From NCBI GenBank assembly GCA_026770585.1, contig MU647817.1:37068-50826 (forward strand): a stretch of 13,759 nucleotides of DNA, written 5' to 3'. This DNA comes from Baffinella frigidus (Eukaryota; Cryptophyceae; Cryptomonadales; Baffinellaceae). Within the stretch, counting starts at the first letter, position 1, and every line of letters starts with the position of its first letter. The notes below the pieces were generated by a model. The model was not told the origin of the DNA. It worked only from the letters and a program-made list of their open reading frames with translations, and did not search any database. Below are positions 8,201-13,657 of this stretch, piece after piece. Both the position numbers and the translations under genes were made by a program.

Positions 8201-11200
8201 GCTCCACCGGAAACAGCTCCGCGACGAGCAGCTGCGCAGCAAAGAAGGTATCCCACCTAGCTCTGCCTCACTCGGGTTCACGAAGAAGAGAGGTCTTGGG
8301 GTACCTCGAATACACGCCCCCGCCCGGCGGGCGGGGGCACCTGCGCACCAAACAAGGTCTCCCTTGAGTGGCCAATAGGCTCATGCGCCCTACGGTAGGG
8401 CCCTAGGACCTGCCTAGGGCGAGTAAGGGTGAATATTCACCCTGTGGGCACTTGAGGGATTCAACCTAGCTTTGTCTCACTCGGGTTCACGGAATATTCT
8501 CGAGGTGGCATTTTGGGTGTGCGGTACCAGTCCGTCAACTTTGGAGCGTGAAAGAGCCCGGACTCACCAAATTGGTGAGCCCCAATAGAATGAGACAGAG
8601 CTAAGAAATATGAAACTGGGCCCGCCGTAAAAGCATTTTAGGAGCCTGTGTGTACTGTAGGTCCTGTTCTAGAGTGTTTTATGCCGTACCTGGCTTTATC
8701 AGGCACGGCTGGGAGGAGTGTGCCCCTTGGCGCCCTGCACATGTTGTGGTGCGTAGTTGGACTGGAGTTGGAGGCTATCGACACCACCTGCCACACACGC
8801 ACACCGTACCCAGGGGGCGCCTTGGCTCCTAGCAATAGGCCTACCGCAGGCTTAGGGTGTAGGGGCAGGGTGTGGGGTTCAGGGTGTAGGGTGTAAGGTT
8901 GAGTGTTTGATGGTAGGGGCTCCGAGTCTCCCAGCAACAGGCCAACCGCAGGGCCCTACGGCCGTAGGGCCCTGGTGGACTTGAATCTCCATGCACCCTA
9001 CACCAGTGTGCAGGGTGCAGGGTGCGGGGTGCAGGGTGTACCGTGCTACACAAGGGCAGGGTGCAGGGTGCAGGGTCAACCATGCGGCGAGGTAGACCTT
9101 GTTCGAGATCAACAGTTCGAGCAAAGCTTTGTACCATGAAACGCTCGAATCCTTCAACAGTCATATGGGGGAATCTCCCTGCCATGCGGCGAGGTGGAGA
9201 GAGATTGATAGTTTATTGCCCAACAACCAGCGTCAGCGCCACACATGCTACGCGTTGTGTCACTACTGTACCCCGTGTCGGCCGCTCATACGAGCATTTT
9301 CCGGATGGATTCTAACTCCACCTCCTACCGGCGAGGTGGGCCTTGATCTTCTTTCTTTTCTTCTTCTTCTTCTTCTTCTTCTTCTTTATTAACCTCTTAA
9401 AGTCCCTGTAAACAGGTCCTAGGCCTCATGGAAAGTGATCAAGTTACCAACTACGCACCATTTGCCCTCGAGGTGGCCCTTGATCGCGAGTAACCCGATT
9501 TCCCCACCCGCAGGACCGGCGGGGCCCGCGTCATGAGACGACCATTCCTCGAGGATGTAGGGTGATGCGATCCGAAAGCAAGCAGGGCTTTTCTGCAGGA
9601 TACGTTGCAGTATCCGCCTATGATGGGAGCGCGAACAACCTGAAAGACCGTACGGGTGCAGGGTTTACCGTGCGGTGAGGTGGCCCTTGAACGATTTCCC
9701 CCACCTGCAGGACCTGCGGGGCCCGCGTCATCAGACGACCACGATTCGACGACAGGTCACCCTGAACCCTAAACCCTACACCCTACACCCTACACCCTGG
9801 ACCCTAAACCCTCAACCCTACACCCTGAACCCTGAACCCTAAACCCTACACCCTGAACCCTAAACCTTAAACCTTAAACCCTACACCATAAACCCTCCAC
9901 CCTCCACCCTAAATCCCAAACCCCAAACCCTGAAACCAGCCGTGTTCGACGCGCTGTTCAAGAGACACGAGGCTCATAACCTGATCGGGGATCATAACCT
10001 GAAAAAGCATGCGGCACCGCTCACGCCCGCGCCCGCGCCCAAGAAACTCTCGGTACGTGCGTGACCGTGGACGCGATTAGTACTAAGAGGGTGTGGCTTT
10101 GGACGTGTCTAGTACTAAGAGGGTGTGCCTACGGACGTGATCACGCCCGCTCCCGCGCCCAAGAAACTCCCGGTACGATGAGTGTTCAGGGTTTATTTAG
10201 TGTTCAGGATTAAGGGTTCGTTACGCGGGCGTGACTGTGGATGTGGCTGGTACTAAGAGGGCGTGCCTGTGGACGTGACTACTAGTAGAGGGTGTGTGTA
10301 CGGACGTGACGGTAGGACTGGACGGAGACGCAGACCACCAGCCCTCAGAGCGCGACCAGGGCTGCCTTTTGGGGGTCTATGATTTGATTTGATTCTCCAG
10401 CCCGAATCATTGGGGTGGTTTGCCGCGTTGGGGTGGCCGGAGTTGGCTCGTTGTTGGGGTTTGCACGGCGGCGGTCCTTACAGATCACCCAATGTCGTGC
10501 AGACCCTAACAACAGCTGTCGTCCAAATCCTGATACCTTCTCCACACGGAGTGATCCACATACGTTCCCATCAGATACCCCATGTACGTTCCTATCTACG
10601 TTCCTACATACTGGAGCGTCTGCTCTAAATGTGTTTTACGGCGAGCGCAGTTTGACTCTGGCAGAGCTAGAACATGCGGTCCTGGCAACTTCTCCACTCG
10701 GTCCTGACAGATAACCCAATGTACGTTCCTCACAAACAAACACCGTCTGGTTGGTAGACCCTAGAGCTGAGTCCAACCGTAAGGTCGTTGCCGCGTGTGT
10801 CATGCGCGGTCCTGGCAAGCACTCCACACGGAGGAGGTGGCGCTGGTCCTCTGTTGGGTAGAGAACACACCCATCTGTTGGGCAGAGTTCCCAACACACA
10901 CACTCTCTGACCCTAGAGCTGAGTTCAACCACTCTCTGACCCTAGATCTGAGTTCAACCACTCTTTGACCCTAGAGCTGAGTCCAACCGTACGGCCGTTG
11001 CCGCGTGTGTCACATACGGTCCTGACAAGTACTCCACGCGGGAGCTGGCGGAGGAAGTCAGGCTGACTAGAACGCCCAGGTTCCTTTCGAAAGCGTTCAG
11101 CCCTGGATGCCTTTCTCAGCCACCGTGGCGCTGGTCCTCCACAGCCCTGCTCTGGCGATCCTGAGTACAGGGAGGCGTGATGCGATCCGAAAGGAAGCAG

Positions 11201-13496
11201 GGCTTTCCCACAGAACCAGTTCCTGTGTCCGCCTATGATGGGAGCTCGAAGAACCTACAGGTAGAGCTAGCATATGCGGTCCTGACAACTTCCCCACATT
11301 GCAGCTCGCGGAGGAAGTCGCGCTGGTCCTCCACACTGCCGAAGTCAAGGTTACGAGCCCCCCGCACCTCACTTCACTGATTGTAGTCCGGGCAAGCCCC
11401 CCCCCCTGAATTGAGCACAGTCCAGGCCTGGGGGTCTTGGCATGTTAAGGGGCAGCTTGTGGAGGAAGTGGCCTCTATAGTGCCGAAGTTCAGGTTACGA
11501 GCACCCCCCCCGCACCTCAGGCGACCCACGCGACGATGGCCTGCACCCCAAATCGACAAGTGGACTAACTTATTTGTGGACTAACTTATTTGTACTCATC
11601 CGCGGACGGACTCCGTCCGCTTTGTACCAGGAATAATAGAAAGACGCATCGATTTGCGGAGGAATTGGCGCGGGTCCCCCACAGTGTCGAAGTCCAGGTT
11701 ACGAGCCCCCCGCACCCCACTTGACCCACACGAGAACGCTGTGGGGGCCTATTTAAATGTAAGGGTTTAAGATTTGTACCGGTCACGTCCGGAAACCGTA
11801 CAGAAAATCCGTACATTAACACTGGGGCCATTGAAAAATAATGCTGCAAGACAGACACGAGGTTGTTCAATCTGAGCCGAAAACCGTGATCGTTTTATAA
11901 TGATCACGGATTTCGCAGAGAAAGACAACGTCTCTAATTGTTTGAGGGGCGCAACTCTTTCGATATTCTGGAAGGTTCTTTTCTTCTTCGACACAGTCCT
12001 TCTCAGTCCTTTTTCGGCCGCACATTTAAAATCTTTATCCGCCCTTAAGTTTTAAATAGGCCCCTCTAGCGTTCTCGGGTGGACTGACCCCAGCGTTGTT
12101 CTTGGTTATGACTCGCGAGCCTTACGTTGAGTGGTCCAAAAGTCTATGCGCCGTACGCCGCACTTGACTGATTGTAGTCCTGGCGAGAGCCCCCCCTCTG
12201 AATTGAGCACGGCTCAAGCCTAAGGGCCTTTTAATGTTAGAGCGCACGCCACATCGTGAAGTCGCGTGCCAATGGATCAGTGAACTGAGGTTCCGGGCTG
12301 TCCGTGGCACGCGAATTCACGATGCCTGTGGACGTGACTACTAGTAGTCCGAACGATGTGGCGTGCGGACAGCCCGGAACCTCAGTTGACAGCCCCCGGC
12401 GGAACCTCAGTTGACTGATCCAAGCGTATCACGGACCCGGCGTTTCCTGGTACTGACCCCGTCCGGTTTACTCGCCCTCCTGGGACAATCCCTAACCCCT
12501 GCACCCCTGCACCCTAAACCCTAAACCCTAAACCCTAAAAACCTAAACCCTAAACCCTGAACCCTAAACCCTAAACCCTGCCAGTTCAGTCAACTGTCGT
12601 GGGGCTAACCCCTACACCCTCAACCTTAAACCCCAATCCCCGAGCAGGCGGAAGGGGCTTTCGCCAAGGCCGCGGCGGCGAACTCTGCAAAATCGTTGGA
12701 AGCGAAATCTGGGGAAGCGAAATCGTTGGAAGCGAAATCGTTGGAGGCGAAAGCTGGGGAAGCGAAATCGTTGGAGGCGAAAGCTGGGGGGACGAAAGCT
12801 GGGGGTGTGAAAGCGCCTCTGCATGCGGCCGCGACCCCAGCCCTGGCCACGAGCACGAAACACGCGGGGGACGCGAGAGCGGGGGACGCGCAGCCGCTTC
12901 TCCACGCGGGCGTGCCCCCAGCTGCAACCGCGGCTACCCAGACGGTGCGCCCGGCAGCTGAGGCTGCGCGCAAGGCTCCTGGCGCTGTCGAGGCCGTGAC
13001 CCCAGCTGGAGCAGCGGGTGTGCGCCATCCGGCAGCGCACGCATCAGCGGCGAACGGGCCTCTGCATGCGGCCGCATCCTCGGCGCTGGCTACGCACGCG
13101 GCTGCTGGCGCCGCCGCGGGAAAGGGGGCAACTTTCGCGGCAAAAGTGGAACGCGCGCCTCCTCTGCATCAGCTGGCGTCCTCTGCCGCAGTTGCGATCA
13201 AGGCCTCAGCTAAAGATGCGCACAAAGATGCGCACACCGCACCAGGAGGCGGGGCCGTCGCCGTAAAGGCGACGCCCAGGGGAGCAGGGGGGGGGCAGCA
13301 CGGCGTCCTCGCGCCCAAGCCCACAGTGCGCCAGACGCCCAAGCCCACGGTGCGCCAGGCGGCTGGGGCGAACGGGGGCGTGGCTGGCGTGATTGCTGGT
13401 GCGAAGGCGGGAGGGAAGGCTGGGGCGGAGCGGGGGCTGGCGACGGCGGTGGAGGGTGCGGGGGGGGGCGCCGCTCTGGAGGCGGTGTCGTCCTAA
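5153..13496 (+). CDS. Nine-exon gene for a membrane-anchored, coiled-coil and Ala-rich protein of unknown family
   Basis: Proposed join: 5153-5279, 5516-5619, 7293-7357, 8189-8247, 9711-9755, 9940-10052, 11171-11260, 11305-11349, 12648-13496; 1497 nt, about 498 residues. Every intron starts GT and ends AG, and intron phases run 1,0,2,1,1,0,0,0 without conflict, which is the main support. Predicted layout: basic N-terminus (1-20), hydrophobic segment (about 21-40), charged helical region rich in E, K, R and Q (about 55-118), acidic/Ser linker (119-133), Pro-Ala-Lys stretch (160-171), then a C-terminal 280 residues dominated by Ala, Gly, Pro and Lys. Basic residues before the membrane segment predict N-in/C-out (type II), or the segment could be a signal peptide. 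No catalytic motif is visible and I recognise no family, so no function is assigned. The exon chain is inference from splice phase, not transcript evidence; some exons may be alternative or missed. Confidence 0.55.
5280..5515 (+). other. Intron 1 of the plus-strand gene
   Basis: GTGCGT to GACAG, 236 bp, not telomere-like. Open frames across it on both strands are GC-rich shadows. Confidence 0.45.
5516..5619 (+). CDS. Exon 2: start of the charged helical region
   Basis: Acceptor GGGACAG at 5515 in phase 1, then GGGGRQDVVLVGKLVASEIR, followed by a strongly charged helical stretch (QLRIKQMEREKKYLM). The donor ATG|GTACGTACC is the best donor-like sequence in the window and is in phase 0. A second acceptor at 5532 (GAGGCAG) is also possible, but it would enter in phase 0 and not match exon 1. 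The Gly run comes from the G-rich sequence just after the acceptor. No copy of this exon was found in the flanking introns, unlike most later exons. Confidence 0.55.
5640..6337. other. First part of intron 2, mostly unique sequence
   Basis: Contains short dispersed words rather than genes: CCTGCCCGGTTTAGT at about 5676 and 5709, with relatives near 6308 and 12463; palindromes GGTCCCTAGGACC (5879-5891) and TAGGGCCCTA (about 5902-5911); and GACGTGACTAAA near 6222. A 128-codon frame at 5812-6198 shows no protein character. Confidence 0.5.
6338..6604. repeat. CCCTAAA / CCCTACA array
   Basis: C-rich strand on plus: ACCCTAAACC, then a run of CCCTACA (about 6499-6560). Orientation is opposite to the left half of the window. 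It lies within intron 2. Confidence 0.92.
6619..6683 (+). pseudogene. Acceptor-side echo 1 of exon 3
   Basis: Starts ACCAG|GAAGTGGCGGCGCAAAC and follows exon 3 to AAGCAG, but an extra base breaks the frame and the donor is replaced. The following 65 bp match those after the echo at 7049, so exon copy and flank were duplicated together. Confidence 0.75.
6787..6925 (+). pseudogene. Two short echoes of the exon 3 start
   Basis: TTCGCAG|GAAGCGGCG at 6787 and ACCAG|GAAGCGGC at 6902. Both keep only the acceptor and the first eight or nine bases. A perfect 9-bp-arm hairpin (TGTACACTT..AAGTGTACA) follows the first. Confidence 0.5.
7049..7107 (+). pseudogene. Acceptor-side echo 4 of exon 3
   Basis: GTTCGCAG then EAQTVKEIFADTKIEELKQ: frame open and protein well conserved, but the donor is lost (CAGTTGACT instead of CAGCGGTAC). 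This is the youngest-looking echo of the family. It could be used if a later donor exists, so an alternative exon is not excluded. Confidence 0.7.
7185..7246. repeat. Tandem pair, 32-bp period
   Basis: Two 30-bp units, TATGTAtGGGCCTCGTGTGA.. and TATGTAgGGGCCTCGTGTGA.., each ending GGGCGTA. Confidence 0.85.
7293..7357 (+). CDS. Exon 3: coiled-coil-like segment
   Basis: The acceptor follows a pyrimidine-rich tract with a branch-point-like ACTCAAC (tracts in 7261-7290, CGTTGCAG at the border). It encodes EAAAQTVKEISADKKIEELK, then Q and two bases of the next codon; donor CAGCG|GTACCC (phase 2). The residue pattern (E/K/Q with I/L/V spacing) is that of an amphipathic helix. Four earlier partial copies of this exon start lie upstream at 6619, 6787, 6902 and 7049, all lacking the donor. 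This is the only copy with acceptor, open frame and donor. Confidence 0.6.
7369..7424. repeat. Short CCCTAAA array in intron 3
   Basis: CCCTAAACCC, CCCTCAACC and CCCTACACC units just after the donor of exon 3. Confidence 0.85.
7427..7469. repeat. Perfect 20-bp-arm hairpin, TCG loop
   Basis: Left arm 7427-7446 (TCGCCCCTAGTCACCACGCC), loop TCG, right arm 7450-7469 fully complementary. The right-arm core GCGTGGTGACTAGGGG repeats in tandem three more times with decay to about 7513. Confidence 0.92.
7585..7640. repeat. Nearly pure (CCCTAAA)n array
   Basis: About six consecutive CCCTAAA units, the purest TTTAGGG-type stretch in the right half. Confidence 0.95.
7641..8188 (+). other. Rest of intron 3 with two exon 4 echoes
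   Basis: Three copies of CATAACCTGTATNGCAG|GATC lead into 7912, 8055 and the real exon 4 at 8189. The 7912 copy breaks after GATCGCGC; the 8055 copy contains GATCGCGCTTTCG twice. Both lack the exon end and donor. Otherwise unique sequence with no gene. Confidence 0.65.
8189..8247 (+). CDS. Exon 4: basic/charged helix
   Basis: The acceptor TATCGCAG at 8188 completes the split Arg codon left by exon 3 (CG+G). The reading is IALSLHRKQLRDEQLRSKE, continuing the charged helix, with donor GAAG|GTATCC (phase 1). Two decayed copies of the acceptor and exon start lie upstream (7912, 8055), and one copy of the exon end plus donor lies downstream (8341). The phase fit on both sides and the continuous helix pattern are the evidence. 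Exon length is 59 nt. Confidence 0.55.
8316..8338. repeat. GC hairpin, 10-bp arms
   Basis: GCCCCCGCCC, loop GGC, GGGCGGGGGC. It sits in intron 4 between the real exon 4 end and its echo. Confidence 0.85.
8341..8358 (+). pseudogene. Donor-side echo of exon 4
   Basis: CTGCGCACCAAACAAG|GT against the real exon end CTGCGCAGCAAAGAAG|GT, 94-111 bp downstream. Intron sequence following both copies also matches, apart from the inserted family 1 element. Confidence 0.75.
8360..8460. mobile_element. MITE-like foldback element, family 1, copy B
   Basis: 101 bp; ends TCCCTTGAGTGGCC and GGGCACTTGAGGGAT are imperfect inverted repeats. The centre carries GGGTGAATATTCACCC and TAGGGCCCTA. It matches copy A at 1259-1380. 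It interrupts the duplicated intron start that follows the exon 4 echo. Confidence 0.75.
8465..8605 (+). mobile_element. MITE-like foldback element, family 2, copy B
   Basis: 141 bp with terminal inverted repeats of 18 bp matching at 15 positions (CCTAGCTTTGTCTCACTC; CTTAGCTCTGTCTCATTC on the other strand). A third, truncated left end lies at 8256-8282, directly after the exon 4 donor. Confidence 0.75.
8606..9348. other. Middle of intron 4, no supported gene
   Basis: Holds two short G-rich telomere-like stretches (8850-8900 and 9005-9078, exceptions to the C-rich rule of this half), a direct repeat around AGCAAYAGGCCWACCGCAGG (8832-8851 and 8933-8952) and GCGGCGAGGTGGCCTTG-like words. Overlapping frames on both strands show no protein character. 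Confidence 0.5.
8949..8974. repeat. Perfect 26-bp palindrome
   Basis: CAGGGCCCTACGG followed directly by its exact reverse complement, no loop. It shares TAGGGCCCTA with the family 1 elements. Confidence 0.9.
9349..9387. repeat. (TTC)n microsatellite
   Basis: About ten TTC units. It creates a meaningless poly-Leu frame on the plus strand. Confidence 0.95.
9514..9545 (+). pseudogene. Acceptor-side echo of exon 5
   Basis: Acceptor CCCCACCCGCAG then GACCGGCGGGGCCCGCGTCA as in exon 5, broken by TGA at 9534. The shared block begins about 45 bp before the acceptor at GGTGGCCCTTGA. Confidence 0.8.
9562..9646 (+). pseudogene. Diverged upstream copy of exon 7
   Basis: Reads VMRSESKQGFSAGYVAVSAY then DGSANNLK, against VMRSERKQGFPTEPVPVSAY and DGSSKNLQ at 11177. 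The donor is lost (CTGAAAGACC against CTACAGGTAG). Much of the change keeps the frame, so it may have been coding for some time after duplication. Confidence 0.7.
9711..9755 (+). CDS. Exon 5: acidic/Ser linker
   Basis: A strong acceptor (GATTTCCCCCACCTGCAG) enters in phase 1 and completes the Gly codon. The reading is GPAGPASSDDHDSTT, a hydrophilic linker. The donor ACAG|GTCACC (phase 1) opens an intron of 184 bp made almost entirely of CCCTAAA-like repeats. An upstream copy with the same acceptor (start 9514) is broken by an in-frame TGA at 9534. Confidence 0.5.
9762..9938. repeat. CCCTAAA-type array forming almost all of intron 5
   Basis: CCCTAAACC, CCCTACACC, CCCTGAACC and CCCTCAACC units run from just after the donor of exon 5 to the acceptor of exon 6 (CCCTGAAACCAG). 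Confidence 0.92.
9940..10052 (+). CDS. Exon 6: HNL-repeat and Pro-Ala-Lys segment
   Basis: The acceptor TGAAACCAG sits directly at the end of a telomere-like array. In phase 1 it reads AVFDALFKRHEAHNLIGDHN, then LKKHAAPLTPAPAPKKLS. The donor TCG|GTACGTGCG is strong (phase 0). The HNL..HNL motif comes from a duplicated CATAACCTG, a word also found three times in intron 3. The frame stops at a TGA soon after the donor if not spliced. The exon end and donor are repeated exactly 120 bp downstream (10141-10177). Confidence 0.5.
10061..10320. repeat. GGACGTG..TAGTACTAAGAGGGTGTG degenerate tandem repeat
   Basis: Six irregular units of about 30-38 bp built on TGGACGTGACTAGTACTAAG AGGGTGTG. One unit end (CCTGTGGACGTGACTACTAG) recurs at 12325-12344. 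The donor-side echo of exon 6 is embedded in the array. Confidence 0.75.
10141..10177 (+). pseudogene. Donor-side echo of exon 6
   Basis: Two mismatches in 32 bp against 10021-10052, exactly 120 bp downstream, including the donor CCG|GTACG. It reads TPAPAPKKLP. No good acceptor precedes it, so use as an alternative exon end is unlikely but possible. Confidence 0.75.
10321..10660. other. Intron 6, first half: no supported feature
   Basis: Unique-looking sequence with small ACGTTCC/ATACCC word repeats (10557-10612). Overlapping frames on both strands show no protein character. Confidence 0.4.
10661..11160 (+). repeat. Echo array of intron 7 plus exon 8 start
   Basis: GCGGTCCTGRCAASTWCTCCAC units at about 10677, 10806 and 11016 copy the 44-bp intron 7; those at 10832 and 11045 continue into GGAGGARGTSGCGCTGG-like exon 8 sequence. 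A further exon 8 piece (GTGGCGCTGGTCCTCCACA) lies at 11125. All are upstream of the intact exon 8. Confidence 0.65.
10903..10989. repeat. Three 29-bp tandem units
   Basis: CTCTCTGACCCTAGAGCTGA GTTCAACCA, exact 29-bp period at 10903, 10932 and 10961, with one to three changes each. Confidence 0.92.
11171..11260 (+). CDS. Exon 7: short Ser/Asp/Gly segment (VSAYDGS)
   Basis: Acceptor CTGAGTACAG, 30 codons in phase 0-0 reading GGVMRSERKQGFPTEPVPVS then AYDGSSKNLQ, donor CAG|GTAGAG. The following intron would be only 44 bp, short but within the range of compact algal introns; because 44 is not a multiple of three, retaining it would change the frame of exon 8. A diverged copy at 9562-9646 keeps the same reading frame over most of its length but has lost the donor. 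It could be skipped without breaking the frame, so it may be alternative. Confidence 0.42.
11305..11349 (+). CDS. Exon 8: 15-codon LAEEVALVLH exon
   Basis: Acceptor CCCCACATTGCAG, then LAEEVALVLHTAEVK in phase 0-0, donor AAG|GTTACG. It is the intact member of a family of about six copies between 10830 and 11700. The others have lost the acceptor, carry a deletion, or are truncated. Its short length and phase symmetry mean that inclusion cannot be proven from sequence alone. Confidence 0.42.
11373..11456. repeat. Intron 8 block repeated at 12161-12240
   Basis: ACTTSACTGATTGTAGTCC, then C-rich sequence, TGAATTGAGCAC and a closing TGTTA(A/G) occur in the same order and spacing at 12161-12240, with clear divergence. 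Confidence 0.75.
11456..11697 (+). pseudogene. Two downstream echoes of exon 8
   Basis: 11456-11493: acceptor GGGGCAG, LVEEVASIVPKF with a central deletion, then AG|GTTACG. 11656-11697: AEELARVPHSVEVQ, acceptor lost, then CAG|GTTACG. Both keep the intron start GTTACGAGC.CCCCC of the real exon 8 donor. Confidence 0.7.
11560..11591. repeat. Exact 16-bp tandem duplication
   Basis: GTGGACTAACTTATTT twice without spacer, followed by the hairpin GCGGACGG-ACT-CCGTCCGC (11601-11619). Confidence 0.92.
11719..12088. mobile_element. Foldback element, family 3, AT-rich core
   Basis: About 370 bp with long imperfect terminal inverted repeats: CGAGAACGCT, three variable bases, then GGGGCCTATTTAAA at 11731-11757, mirrored at 12051-12077. 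The core is AT-rich, unlike its surroundings, and holds a hairpin CCGTGATC..GATCACGG (11884-11909). No transposase frame. It lies in intron 8. Confidence 0.65.
12239..12420. repeat. Nested inverted repeats
   Basis: Inner hairpin: CATCGTGAAGTCGCGTGCC (12251) with GGCACGCGAATTCACGATG (to about 12325), 18 of 19 paired. Outer arms: GGATCAGTGAACTGAGGTTC CGGGCTGTCCG (12273) with CGGACAGCCCGGAACCTCAG (12367) and a second CGGAACCTCAGTTGACTGAT near 12400, so one arm is duplicated. GCACGCCACATCG/CGATGTGGCGTGC adds a third pair. Confidence 0.8.
12488..12640. repeat. CCCTAAA array before exon 9
   Basis: CCCTAAACC and CCCTGAACC units, broken by a unique stretch (12579-12608), running to the acceptor CCCCAATCCCCGAGCAG of the last exon. 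Confidence 0.88.
12648..13496 (+). CDS. Exon 9: terminal Ala/Lys-rich repeat domain
   Basis: The frame is open from a stop at 12627 to TAA at 13494-13496, and has no ATG near its start. The acceptor CCCCGAGCAG at 12647 (phase 0) is the simplest entry and gives 282 residues beginning AEGAFAKAAAANSAK. Next come about eight copies of a 5-residue EAKSL/EAKAG unit (15-nt repeat, 12690-12810). Then follow spaced PLHAAA..ALAT motifs, a KDAH pair, a KPTVRQ pair and an Ala/Gly-rich tail. GC-rich codon use and the absence of stops over 849 bp on this strand support coding. The composition is low-complexity; no domain family is recognised. A TTG at 12696 is unlikely to be the real start. Confidence 0.65.
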   Translation, partial: AEGAFAKAAAANSAKSLEAKSGEAKSLEAKSLEAKAGEAKSLEAKAGGTKAGGVKAPLHAAATPALATSTKHAGDARAGDAQPLLHAGVPPAATAATQTVRPAAEAARKAPGAVEAVTPAGAAGVRHPAAHASAANGPLHAAASSALATHAAAGAAAGKGATFAAKVERAPPLHQLASSAAVAIKASAKDAHKDAHTAPGGGAVAVKATPRGAGGGQHGVLAPKPTVRQTPKPTVRQAAGANGGVAGVIAGAKAGGKAGAERGLATAVEGAGGGAALEAVSS

Positions 13497-13625
13497 CCCC
13501 TGAACCCTACACCCTGAAGCCTAAACCCTGAACCCTGAACCCTAAACCCTAAACCCTACACCCTACACCCCAAACCCTACACCCTACACCCTGCACCCCA
13601 AACCCTACACCCTGAACCTCAAACC

Positions 13626-13657
<32 letters not shown>

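Noticed and set aside
9099-9392. Plus-strand frame ending in a poly-Leu run
   Set aside because: The Leu run is the (TTC)n microsatellite; the rest shows no protein character.
12696-12698. TTG as the start codon of the last coding block
   Set aside because: The reading frame continues upstream with protein-like sequence to a good splice acceptor at 12647; a non-ATG start is unlikely in a nuclear gene.
12599-13040. Long frames on both strands overlapping the terminal exon
   Set aside because: They end within the exon or are antisense shadows of GC-rich sequence; only the frame ending at 13496 joins in phase and shows structured repeats.
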